The notes beneath the pieces were generated by a model. The model was not told the origin of the DNA and ran no database searches. It saw only the letters and a list, made by a program, of their open reading frames with translations. DNA of 64,000 bases, from NCBI GenBank assembly GCA_023460935.1, contig JAEWOI010000045.1:98048-162047 (forward strand), in the 5' to 3' direction. Positions 22,882 through 31,705 of the stretch are shown piece by piece (the first letter of the stretch is position 1; the number at the start of each line of letters is the position of its first letter). The position numbers and the translations under genes were made by a program. This DNA comes from Actinomycetes bacterium (GTDB lineage: Bacteria > Actinomycetota > Actinomycetes > Propionibacteriales > Propionibacteriaceae).

Positions 22882-23385
22882 TCAGCTGCTGAACGCCCTG
22901 ACCTCCACGATCGTCACCTCGATCGGCCGTCCGGTCGGGGCGGTGTAGCTGACCGTCTCGCCAACCTTGCGGCCGAGGATGGCGGCCCCGAGCGGGGACT
23001 GCGGCGAGAACACCTCCAGCTCCACCGAGTCGTCCAGGTTCATCAGTTCCCGCGAGCCGAGCAGGAAGCTGTCGGTGTCGTCCGGGTCGTCGTCGTAGTA
23101 GATGGTCACCTCCACGCCGGGGACGACTTCTTCCGATCCGGCGGGCGCCTCACCGACCTGGGCGTGTTCCAGCATCGCGGTGAGCTGGCGGATGCGTGCC
23201 TCCTGGTGGCCCTGTTCCTCCCGGGCGGCGTGGTAGCCGCCGTTCTCGCTGAGGTCGCCCTCTTCCCTGGCGCGGGCGATCTTGGCCGACACCGCCGTCC
23301 GTCCCTCGGTCTTGAGGTGGGCGAGCTCGGCGGTGAGCCGGTCGAAGGCCTCCTGGGTGAGCCACGTGATCGGGTTCTCGGTCAT
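22882..23385 (-). CDS. greA: Transcription elongation factor GreA
   Basis: A 167-residue factor that enters the RNA polymerase secondary channel and stimulates cleavage of backtracked RNA. The N-terminal coiled coil carries the acidic tip motif EEGDLSENGGYHAAREEQG. The C-terminal FKBP-like domain has SPLGAAILGRKVGE. The ATG is preceded at seven bases by TAGCCT (23393-23398, minus strand). In mycobacteria the same gene (Rv1080c) begins the same gene block. Confidence 0.95.
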   Translation of the reverse strand: MTENPITWLTQEAFDRLTAELAHLKTEGRTAVSAKIARAREEGDLSENGGYHAAREEQGHQEARIRQLTAMLEHAQVGEAPAGSEEVVPGVEVTIYYDDDPDDTDSFLLGSRELMNLDDSVELEVFSPQSPLGAAILGRKVGETVSYTAPTGRPIEVTIVEVRAFSS

Positions 23386-23392
23386 GACTGGC

Positions 23393-23398
23393 AGGCTA
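23393..23398 (-). promoter_or_regulatory. -10 hexamer TAGCCT for greA
   Basis: It ends seven bases before the greA ATG on the minus strand; leaderless transcript expected. Confidence 0.5.
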
Positions 23399-23427
23399 GC
23401 CGATCGTCCGGGTGCGGCCGGAACGCG

Positions 23428-23829
23428 CTACCCGGTCGCGCGGCAACCCTCCAGCACGGCTGTGGTGGCCCGCTTGAAGGTGCGCAGGCCGATCTCGACG
23501 GTGGTCAGGGCCTCCCCGCCGGGCTCGATCGTGACCTTCGTCTCGCCGACCCGGTCGAACGAGACCGCCTGCGCGAACAGCAGGCACTCCGCGCCCCTTG
23601 CCGGGTCGGGCCGCTCGATGCTCACCGTCACATCGATCAGGGTGTCGGAGCGGACGTCGAAGGCGTCCACCCGTCCGTTGACCAGCCCCGTGGCTCCGTG
23701 GCCGCCTGCCCAGACCAGCCAGGCGACGCCCGCCACGGCCAGCGCGATCGCCGTCGGCAGCCACCAGCGGTTGGCTGGGGCGGACGGGTACCTGCGCGCG
23801 AGCCGGGCGGCCACCTCGGGTTGGGTCAC
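23428..23829 (-). CDS. DUF4307 membrane protein
   Basis: A 133-residue protein with one transmembrane segment at about residues 24-42, preceded by ARLARRYPSAPANRWW, a conserved start of the DUF4307 family. The outer domain has two cysteines (AECLLFAQAVS and LEGCRATG), a possible disulfide. It is the counterpart of mycobacterial Rv1081c by position. The GTG start at 23829 lies between the divergent mca gene and greA; AAGAAT at 23836-23841 is a weak -10. Function unknown. Confidence 0.8.
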   Translation of the reverse strand: MTQPEVAARLARRYPSAPANRWWLPTAIALAVAGVAWLVWAGGHGATGLVNGRVDAFDVRSDTLIDVTVSIERPDPARGAECLLFAQAVSFDRVGETKVTIEPGGEALTTVEIGLRTFKRATTAVLEGCRATG

Positions 23830-23873
23830 CCCTCCATTCTTGCCACGGCTTGGGCGAGGCCGACCGGATTTTG

Positions 23874-23879
23874 CAGAAT
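23874..23879 (+). promoter_or_regulatory. -10 hexamer CAGAAT for mca
   Basis: It ends seven bases before the mca ATG, consistent with leaderless expression. Confidence 0.45.
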
Positions 23880-23886
23880 GTCGGGC

Positions 23887-24771
23887 ATGAGCCTGCGACT
23901 GCTGCACGTGCACGCCCACCCCGACGACGAGTCCAGCAAGGGTGCCGCGACCACCGCCTACTACGTCGCGCAGGGCGTGGAGGTGGTCGTCGCGACCTGC
24001 ACCGGTGGTGAACGCGGCTCGATCCTCAACCCGAAGCTGGACTCCCCCGAGAACTGGCGGTCCCTGCCGGCGCTGCGCAGGGCCGAGATGGCCAGGGCCG
24101 CTGAGATCCTCGGGATCCGGCAGGTGTGGCTGGGCTACGTCGACTCGGGCATGCCGGAGCCCGGTGAGGAGCTGCCATTGGACGCGTTCGCCAGGCTGGA
24201 CCCGGAGCAGGCAGCTGAACCGCTGGTGAAGGTGATCCGCGAGTTCCGGCCCCAGGTGCTGACCACTTACGACGAGAACGGCGGCTACCCCCACCCCGAC
24301 CACATCATGTGCCACCGGGTGTCGATGGCAGCGGTCGCGGCGGCCGCGGACCCGACGGCCTGGCCAGGGCTCGGCGAGCCGTGGCAGGTGGCCAAGGTGT
24401 ACTACGACATGTCCCTGCACCGTGGCCGGTACGCAGCCCTGGATGCGGCCATGCACGACGCGGGACTGGGCCGCCCCTACGCGGAGTGGCTCGCCGACTG
24501 GACCGAGGACGCCGAACGGCACGCCCGGCTGACCACGTTCGTGCCTTGCGCCGACTACTTCGACGTGCGCAACGCCGCGCTGCTGGCCCACGCCACCCAG
24601 ATCGACCCCGAGGGCAGCTGGTTCGCGGTGCCGCTGCCCATCCAGCAGGCTGGCTGGCCGACCGAGGACTACCAGCTGGTGCGCTCGACCGTGCCGGTCG
24701 AGCTACCCGAGTCGGACCTGTTCGCCGGCCTGCGGGGAGATAACCTTCAGGCATGGAGCTACTCGATCTAG
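23887..24771 (+). CDS. mca: Mycothiol S-conjugate amidase
   Basis: A 294-residue zinc amidase that cleaves mycothiol conjugates of toxins to release a mercapturic acid and GlcN-inositol. It belongs to the MshB/Mca (PIG-L, LmbE) family. The zinc ligands are in HAHPDDESSKG near residue 10 and YPHPDHIMCH near residue 135, and the TCTGGERGSILNP loop is typical. The related MshB deacetylase is similar, but position next to greA, DUF4307 and the following genes matches mycobacterial mca (Rv1082). Detoxification of electrophiles and antibiotics is the expected role. Confidence 0.92.
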   Translation: MSLRLLHVHAHPDDESSKGAATTAYYVAQGVEVVVATCTGGERGSILNPKLDSPENWRSLPALRRAEMARAAEILGIRQVWLGYVDSGMPEPGEELPLDAFARLDPEQAAEPLVKVIREFRPQVLTTYDENGGYPHPDHIMCHRVSMAAVAAAADPTAWPGLGEPWQVAKVYYDMSLHRGRYAALDAAMHDAGLGRPYAEWLADWTEDAERHARLTTFVPCADYFDVRNAALLAHATQIDPEGSWFAVPLPIQQAGWPTEDYQLVRSTVPVELPESDLFAGLRGDNLQAWSYSI

Positions 24772-24929
24772 GTTCCGGCGTCGTCACCCCGCCGTGGCTG
24801 CCACTGGTGCTCGTGCTGGTGCTGCTGGTCGTGATCGGCTTCCTCTACTGGAACATGCGGCGCAACCTCAATCGGATCGACTTCGAGCAGGACCCGGCGC
24901 CGCAGCAGCCGTCGTCGCCGACTGACTGA
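24753..24929 (+). CDS. Small single-span membrane protein downstream of mca
   Basis: A 58-codon gene that begins inside the last codons of mca (19-base overlap, different frame). The peptide has one transmembrane segment (LPLVLVLVLLVVIGFLYWN), a basic juxtamembrane stretch (MRRNLNR) and an acidic/proline-rich tail. A small protein occupies the same place after mca in mycobacteria (Rv1083), so it is likely real. Function unknown; a membrane partner of Mca or of the following thioredoxin-like protein is only a guess. Confidence 0.68.
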   Translation: MELLDLGSGVVTPPWLPLVLVLVLLVVIGFLYWNMRRNLNRIDFEQDPAPQQPSSPTD

Positions 24930-24999
24930 GGCCGTCCCACGACCGGCCGGCGCTGTTCCGCAGGCAACGGCCGGCCTCGGGGCTGGAGCGACCAGCGCC

Positions 25000-25005
25000 T
25001 ATGCT
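25000..25005 (+). promoter_or_regulatory. -10 hexamer TATGCT
   Basis: It ends six bases before the GTG at 25012, so the downstream thioredoxin-domain gene is probably leaderless. Confidence 0.55.
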
Positions 25006-25011
25006 GCGGGT

Positions 25012-27027
<2,016 letters not shown>

Positions 27028-27048
27028 CGCCCTGAGGTTCCCGGCTGA

Positions 27049-27235
27049 CCGGGGACGGTTCCTTCTGCGCCATCCGTTGGCCGCCCCCCGGATTCTGGCG
27101 CGCCGGGGACGGTTCCTTTGGCGCCAGCGGTTGCCCGCGTTCTCGCGGGACGGAACGGTCTCCGGCAAGCACGGTCCCTGGCGCGAAAGGAACCGTCCCC
27201 GGTCAGCCGCGTGGCGCGAAAGGAACCGTCCCCGG
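27049..27235. repeat. GGGGACGGTTCC repeats: two direct, then two inverted
   Basis: CCGGGGACGGTTCCTT occurs at 27049-27064 and 27103-27118, and its reverse complement at 27187-27202 and 27220-27235. The copies nearest the plus-strand gene are forward and those nearest the minus-strand gene are inverted, so the transcript can fold on itself. The 215-base gap between the convergent genes holds little else. Confidence 0.85.
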
Positions 27236-27242
27236 CTGGCCG

Positions 27243-27902
27243 TCAGGCGAGGACGCCGACCGCGATCGCTGCGAAGTGGCAGGCCGCGGCCACGAGCGTG
27301 CAGGCGTGGAAGACCTCGTGGAAGCCGAACCAGGCCGGTGAGGGGTTGGGGAGCTTGCGGGCGTAGACCAGGGCGCCGACGGTGTAGGCCAGGCCGCCGA
27401 GGCCGATCAGGATGACGACCACCGGGCTCACCGACCACAGTGCCGGTAGCCAGGCCACGCCGGCCCAGCCCATGAGCAGGTAGCACGCGACGTCCAGCCA
27501 GCGCGGGGCGGTGTGCCAGAACACCCGCACCACCAGGCCCACCACACCGACAGTCCAGATCAGCACCAGCAGCTTGGTTGCCTCGCCGGCCGGCAGCATC
27601 GTCAGTGCAAGCGGGGTGTAGGTGGCGGCGATGAACACGAAGATGTTCGCGTGGTCGAGGCGGCGCAGCCGGGCGAGGGTGGCCGGCGTCCAGCGGCCGA
27701 GGTGGTAGGTGGCGCTGGTGCCGAACAGCAGGAGCGCGCCGGCCAGCCAGACCGCGCTGCCGACGCGTCCCGCGAGGCTGGGGGCGAGAATCACCAGCAG
27801 CACGCCGCCGACCAGCACCAGGGGGGTCATCCCCAGGTGGAGCCAGCCACGCAGCCGCGGCTTGTCCGGGATCGCCGGGACGGCCAGCAAGTGCTCGCTC
27901 AT
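27243..27902 (-). CDS. Hemolysin III/PAQR family membrane protein
   Basis: A 219-residue seven-transmembrane protein of the HlyIII/YqfA (PAQR-like) family. Conserved features are ATYHLGRW near residue 85, DHANIFVFIAATYTP near residue 103 and the C-terminal FHEVFHACTLVAAACHF, whose histidines bind a metal. Real toxin activity is unlikely; membrane lipid or stress sensing is more plausible. The ATG at 27902 follows GGGGGACGAG. By position it matches mycobacterial Rv1085c and is divergent from the prenyltransferase gene. Confidence 0.87.
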   Translation of the reverse strand: MSEHLLAVPAIPDKPRLRGWLHLGMTPLVLVGGVLLVILAPSLAGRVGSAVWLAGALLLFGTSATYHLGRWTPATLARLRRLDHANIFVFIAATYTPLALTMLPAGEATKLLVLIWTVGVVGLVVRVFWHTAPRWLDVACYLLMGWAGVAWLPALWSVSPVVVILIGLGGLAYTVGALVYARKLPNPSPAWFGFHEVFHACTLVAAACHFAAIAVGVLA

Positions 27903-27912
27903 CTCGTCCCCC

Positions 27913-27947
27913 AACCTACGGTTCGGTAACCTACGTTAGCGTAGGTA
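27913..27947. promoter_or_regulatory. Triple CCTACG half-site cluster; candidate TetR-type operator
   Basis: ACCTACG-TTAG-CGTAGGT (27929-27946) is a perfect seven-bp interrupted palindrome. A further direct copy of AACCTACG lies at 27913-27920. The cluster falls 11-45 bases upstream of the hemolysin III start in the intergenic region shared with the prenyltransferase gene. Spacing and symmetry are typical of a TetR-family dimer site, but the regulator is not in the window. Confidence 0.5.
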
Positions 27948-28007
27948 GGTGTCGGCGGCAATCCCGCATCCGGGGCCAGCTGCCGTCCGGAGGCGTGCGG
28001 GCGGGGG

Positions 28008-28013
28008 TAGGGT
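28008..28013 (+). promoter_or_regulatory. -10 hexamer TAGGGT for the prenyltransferase gene
   Basis: It ends six bases before the ATG at 28020; leaderless expression expected. Confidence 0.5.
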
Positions 28014-28019
28014 GCAGCT

Positions 28020-28817
28020 ATGTCGCTGGGGCTCCGGGTGCGCGAGGCCGTCAACCGGTTGCAGCCACTCGGCTTCCTGTACTCGGCCTACGAGTCCCAG
28101 CTGCTCGCGCAGCTGGACCGCACGGCGCTGCCCCGGCACGTCGCGGTGCTTGCGGACGGCAACCGCCGCTGGGCTAGGGCGAACGCACCGGACGGGCCCC
28201 TGGTCGTGGGCTACCAGGCCGGCGCGGACAAGCTGCGCCAGTTCGTCGACTGGTGCGCCGACCTGGGCATCCCCGTGGTGACGCTCTGGGTGCTGTCCAC
28301 GGACAACCTGACCAGGTCGGAGGCCGAAGAGGTCACCCCGCTGTTGCAGGTGATCGAGGGGCTGGTGACCGAGCTGGCGCTGAAGTACCGCGTCCAGGTG
28401 GTCGGTGACCTCAACCTGCTGCCGGCGCCGATGGCGGAACGGCTGCGCGCAGCCGAGCGCGGCACCGGCGAAGGGCTCCACGTCAACGTCGCCATCGCCT
28501 ACGGCGGGCGCCAGGAGCTGCGGGACGCCGTCCGGTCGCTGCTGGCCAGCGAGGCGGCGAAGGGCACGTCGCTGGACGAGCTCGCCGGCACCCTCGAGAT
28601 CGACCACATCTCCGAGCACCTCTACACAGCCGGCCAGCCCGACCCGGACCTGATCATCCGCACCTCCGGCGAGCAGCGGATGTCGGGCTTCCTGATCTGG
28701 CAGTCGACCCACAGCGAGTTCTACTTCTGCGAGGCGCTGTGGCCCGACTTCCGCAAGGTCGACTTCATCCGGGCCCTGCGCTCCTACGCCCAACGCGAGC
28801 GCCGCTTCGGCCGCTGA
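28020..28817 (+). CDS. Short-chain Z-isoprenyl diphosphate synthase (UppS family)
   Basis: A 265-residue cis-prenyltransferase. The catalytic motif ADGNRRWAR (near residue 45) carries the essential aspartate, and the C-terminal block RTSGEQRMSGFLIWQS binds isopentenyl diphosphate. The gene is in the position of mycobacterial Rv1086, which makes E,Z-farnesyl diphosphate feeding decaprenyl phosphate synthesis. It could instead be the main undecaprenyl diphosphate synthase; sequence alone does not settle chain length. Confidence 0.88.
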   Translation: MSLGLRVREAVNRLQPLGFLYSAYESQLLAQLDRTALPRHVAVLADGNRRWARANAPDGPLVVGYQAGADKLRQFVDWCADLGIPVVTLWVLSTDNLTRSEAEEVTPLLQVIEGLVTELALKYRVQVVGDLNLLPAPMAERLRAAERGTGEGLHVNVAIAYGGRQELRDAVRSLLASEAAKGTSLDELAGTLEIDHISEHLYTAGQPDPDLIIRTSGEQRMSGFLIWQSTHSEFYFCEALWPDFRKVDFIRALRSYAQRERRFGR

Positions 28818-28825
28818 ACCGAGCT

Positions 28826-29067
28826 GGGGACGGTTCCTGTTCCGGTTCAACCGGAGGGGACGGTTCCTGTTCCTGTTCAACCGGAGGGGACGGTTCCTGT
28901 TCCGGTTCACCCGGAGGCGACGGTTCCCATTCGGGTTCACGGGCGGAAGCTGGACGGCGCCGGAACCGGGTCAGGGGCCGGACCCGCGTGTCCTGGCCGC
29001 GTCCACCAAGATGAAACGAAACAGGAACCGTCCCCGGCCTGTGGCACGGAATAGGAACCGTCCCCGG
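28826..29067. repeat. 30-bp tandem repeats carrying GGGGACGGTTCC, plus two inverted copies
   Basis: Four 30-base units start at 28826, 28856, 28886 and 28916; the first three are almost identical and the fourth is degenerate. The core AGGAACCGTCCCCGG returns in inverted orientation at 29023-29037 and 29053-29067. As in the gap at 27049-27235, forward copies adjoin the plus-strand gene end and inverted copies adjoin the minus-strand gene end. There are no spacers, so it is not a CRISPR array. Confidence 0.88.
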
Positions 29068-29079
29068 CCGGCCGGGCAC

Positions 29080-31431
29080 TCAGGCGTCGGCGAGGAGGAG
29101 CTCGCTGAGCGCTGCGTGCAGGGCGGGCTCGAGCACCAGCGACTGCAGGCCGGCCAGGCGGGCCAGGGGTTCGGTGAGGTCCATCAGGCGCCAGATCGCG
29201 TCCTTGGTCGCGTACTCGATCTGGGCGGCCTCGAGCAGGGCGAACACCCGGGACTCCACGCGGTTGTCGCTCGGCCGACGCTCCCCGGTCAACCGGACGA
29301 CGGCGCCGGCCGCGGTGGGCACGTCCAGCTCCACGACCAGCGGACCAGCGCCCACGGGCTCGCTGAGCCCCTCGGCGCCGACGTCGTCCAGCCCGTGCAC
29401 GACCAACCGGTAGCGCCGGACGGCCGGTACCAGGTCGAGGGCGCCTTGGGCCGGATGGATCGTGAAACTGCCCTCGGCATGCCCGTAGCCCAGCCGCGTC
29501 GTCACCGCGGTCGGCTCGGCGGCGTCATCGTCCTCGTAGAGGACGAAGTCGCCGTCCGCGCCGGCGAACACGTGCACCTCCAGCGCGTCCGGATTGCCGG
29601 TGCCGTAGTCGTCCGGCCCGGTGAGCGGGACGATGCCGCCGGCCCTCGCGAGCACCGGGTAGCCCGACAGCGGACGGTGCAGCTGCACGGTGCGGCCGCC
29701 GGTGTAGCGCAGGCCGGTGAAGAAGTCGATCCAGTCCCCGGCCGGCAGCCAGGTGGTGGCCTGGGCCAGGGTGGTGCGGCGGTCGGCCGGCGTCGTCAAC
29801 GGGGCAACGAGCAGCTCGCTGCCGAAGGCGAACGAGTTGCGTGAGTCCAGCGACTCGGGCCGGGGGTCGAGGTGGTAGAGCGGGCGCACCAGCGGCTCGC
29901 CCAGCCGGTGCGCCCGCTCGGCCATCGTGTACAGGTAGGGGATCAGCCGGTGCCGCAGCCGCAAGCTGTCGTTCATGACCTCCCGTGCAACCGGGTTGTA
30001 CTTCCACGGCTCCTTGCCTGCGAACACGTCCTTGGTGGAGTGCAGCCGGTTGATCGGTGAGAACACTCCCAGCTGGAACCACCGGGCCGCGAGTTCGTCG
30101 TCGCGCACCCCGAAGCAGTGGCCACCGATGTCGTGGCTCCACCAGCCGTAGCCGATGTTGGCTGCCGTGGCGGTGAAGAAGGGCTGGAAGTCGAGGCTGG
30201 CCCAGGTGGTGAGGCTGTCGCCGGAGAAGCCGACGGGGTAGCGGTGCGAACCCGGCCCGGCGTACCGGGAGAAGGTGATGGGTCGCTTGCCGGCCCGGCC
30301 CGAGTCGAGGAAGTGGTAGTGGTTCAGCATCCACAGGGGGTCGAGCCCGGGCATCGTGGTGTAGGAGCCCTGCTGCCAGTCCAGCCACCAGAAGTCCACC
30401 CCCTGCTCCTCCAGCGGGTGGTGCAACTCCTCGAAGTAGGGCTGCAGGAAGTCGCGGTTGGCGATGTCGAAGTTCACCGGCTGGCCACTGGCCGGGTCGA
30501 TCCCGAGGCGGGCGGCGATCTGGGGGTAGCGGTCCTCGTGCGCGCGGACGCCGTCCGCCGGGTGCACGTTCAGCGACACCTTCAGCCCGTGCTCGTGCAG
30601 CCAGGCGAGGAAGGCCGGCGGGTCGGGGAACAGGTCGGTGTTCCACGAGTAGCCCGTCCAGCCGTGGCCGTAGCGCGGGTCGATGTCGACCCAGTGCCAG
30701 TCCATGTCGACCACAGCGACGCTGAACGGCAGCCCTTCGGCCTCGAAGCGTTCGACCAGGTGCTGGTACTCCTTGGCCGAGTAGGCGTAGTACCTGCTCC
30801 ACCAGTTGCCCAGCGCCCAGCGCGGCAACAGCGGCTGCGGCCCGGTCAGCCGGTAGAAGTCACGGACGGCGGCCGCCACGTCGTGGCCGTAGCCGAAGAA
30901 GTACACGTCGGTGTTGCCGGCGACCCGTGGCGCCACCCAGCCGTCGTCGGCCAGTGCGAGCGTGCTGCTGTCGTCGATCACCGCGTAGCCGGTGGTGGAG
31001 GCCAGGCCGTCCTCCAGCTCCACGGCCCCGTCCACGCCGTCCAGGGTGCGCGCGGTGCCGCCGAGGTTGCCCGCCTGCCACACGCTCGCCTTGAACTGGA
31101 CGCCGTAGCGCCACTGGCTGTGATAGCCCAGCCCGCTGGCCAGCCGGATCGTCAGGCCGGACGCGGTGAACGGGCCCTCGTCGTAGTCCAGCACCAGCGC
31201 GTCGGTGAACAGGTGGAGCCCGGACGGGTCGCGCACCACCTTGAAGTCGACCTCGCCGAGGTCCCGGTTCAGCACCGTCTGGGTGGCGCGGTCCTCGAAG
31301 TTCCCGGTGGCGGAGTACTCCAGCCGCAGCAGGGACGGTGTCAGCACGGTGATCCGGTAGCGGTCGCCGGTGACCTGGTTGGCCGCCGGGGCGACCGGGG
31401 CTGCGGGCAGTTTCGGCAGGGCGGGGGGCAT
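29080..31431 (-). CDS. Glycoside hydrolase family 31 (alpha-glucosidase/alpha-xylosidase type)
   Basis: A 783-residue glycosidase without a signal peptide. An N-terminal beta domain precedes the catalytic barrel. DMDWHW near residue 242 contributes to substrate binding, FWWLDWQQG places the nucleophile at about Asp351, and GFSGDSLTTW gives the acid/base at about Asp405. The C-terminal 200 residues are beta domains (YGTGNPDALEVHVFAGADG). The subgroup acts on alpha-glucosides or alpha-xylosides; the exact substrate is open. The ATG lies seven bases after TAGACT (31439-31444, minus strand). It is inserted between genes that are closer together in mycobacteria. Confidence 0.88.
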   Translation of the reverse strand: MPPALPKLPAAPVAPAANQVTGDRYRITVLTPSLLRLEYSATGNFEDRATQTVLNRDLGEVDFKVVRDPSGLHLFTDALVLDYDEGPFTASGLTIRLASGLGYHSQWRYGVQFKASVWQAGNLGGTARTLDGVDGAVELEDGLASTTGYAVIDDSSTLALADDGWVAPRVAGNTDVYFFGYGHDVAAAVRDFYRLTGPQPLLPRWALGNWWSRYYAYSAKEYQHLVERFEAEGLPFSVAVVDMDWHWVDIDPRYGHGWTGYSWNTDLFPDPPAFLAWLHEHGLKVSLNVHPADGVRAHEDRYPQIAARLGIDPASGQPVNFDIANRDFLQPYFEELHHPLEEQGVDFWWLDWQQGSYTTMPGLDPLWMLNHYHFLDSGRAGKRPITFSRYAGPGSHRYPVGFSGDSLTTWASLDFQPFFTATAANIGYGWWSHDIGGHCFGVRDDELAARWFQLGVFSPINRLHSTKDVFAGKEPWKYNPVAREVMNDSLRLRHRLIPYLYTMAERAHRLGEPLVRPLYHLDPRPESLDSRNSFAFGSELLVAPLTTPADRRTTLAQATTWLPAGDWIDFFTGLRYTGGRTVQLHRPLSGYPVLARAGGIVPLTGPDDYGTGNPDALEVHVFAGADGDFVLYEDDDAAEPTAVTTRLGYGHAEGSFTIHPAQGALDLVPAVRRYRLVVHGLDDVGAEGLSEPVGAGPLVVELDVPTAAGAVVRLTGERRPSDNRVESRVFALLEAAQIEYATKDAIWRLMDLTEPLARLAGLQSLVLEPALHAALSELLLADA

Positions 31432-31438
31432 GCCAAGG

Positions 31439-31444
31439 AGTCTA
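31439..31444 (-). promoter_or_regulatory. -10 hexamer TAGACT for the GH31 gene
   Basis: The hexamer ends seven bases before the ATG on the minus strand. The identical sequence precedes ispH at the same distance. Confidence 0.5.
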
Positions 31445-31543
31445 GGGGTCGGTGCCCGGCACGGCCGGGGCGGCAACAGTGCGACCTCGGCGAGCACACC
31501 CCGCGGGCGGCGTGTCTGCGCCGGAACGGCGTCGGTCCCGACT

Positions 31544-31549
31544 TACTCT
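31544..31549 (+). promoter_or_regulatory. Candidate -10 hexamer TACTCT for the phoH2 transcript
   Basis: It lies 162 bases before the phoH2 ATG, giving a long leader that contains the 19-codon reading frame at 31594. Confidence 0.3.
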
Positions 31550-31593
31550 CGGACCACGGACGAGCGTCCCGCCCGTTCGTCGGGAGGCAATCG

Positions 31594-31653
31594 ATGCGCC
31601 GTCACCACCGCGTGACCCGCGGGCCCGCACCCGGGCCCAGCCCCTTCGGCTGA
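31594..31653 (+). CDS. Possible 19-residue leader peptide upstream of phoH2
   Basis: An ATG preceded at about seven bases by GGGAGG opens a 19-codon frame encoding a basic, histidine/arginine- and proline-rich peptide (MRRHHRV at the start). The stop is 52 bases before the phoH2 ATG. The TCCCG at 31567-31571 could pair with CGGGA in the ribosome-binding site. In mycobacteria phoH2 is preceded by a small antitoxin gene, phoAT, but this peptide is much shorter. It may be a leader peptide or chance. Confidence 0.35.
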   Translation: MRRHHRVTRGPAPGPSPFG

Positions 31654-31705
31654 CCACGACACGTGGGCCGGACGGGGTGACGATCCGGCCCGGACAGGCA
31701 CCGAC

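Noticed and set aside
28826..28945. CRISPR-like regular repeats
   Set aside because: The 30-base units are directly adjacent with no unique spacers, and no cas gene is nearby.
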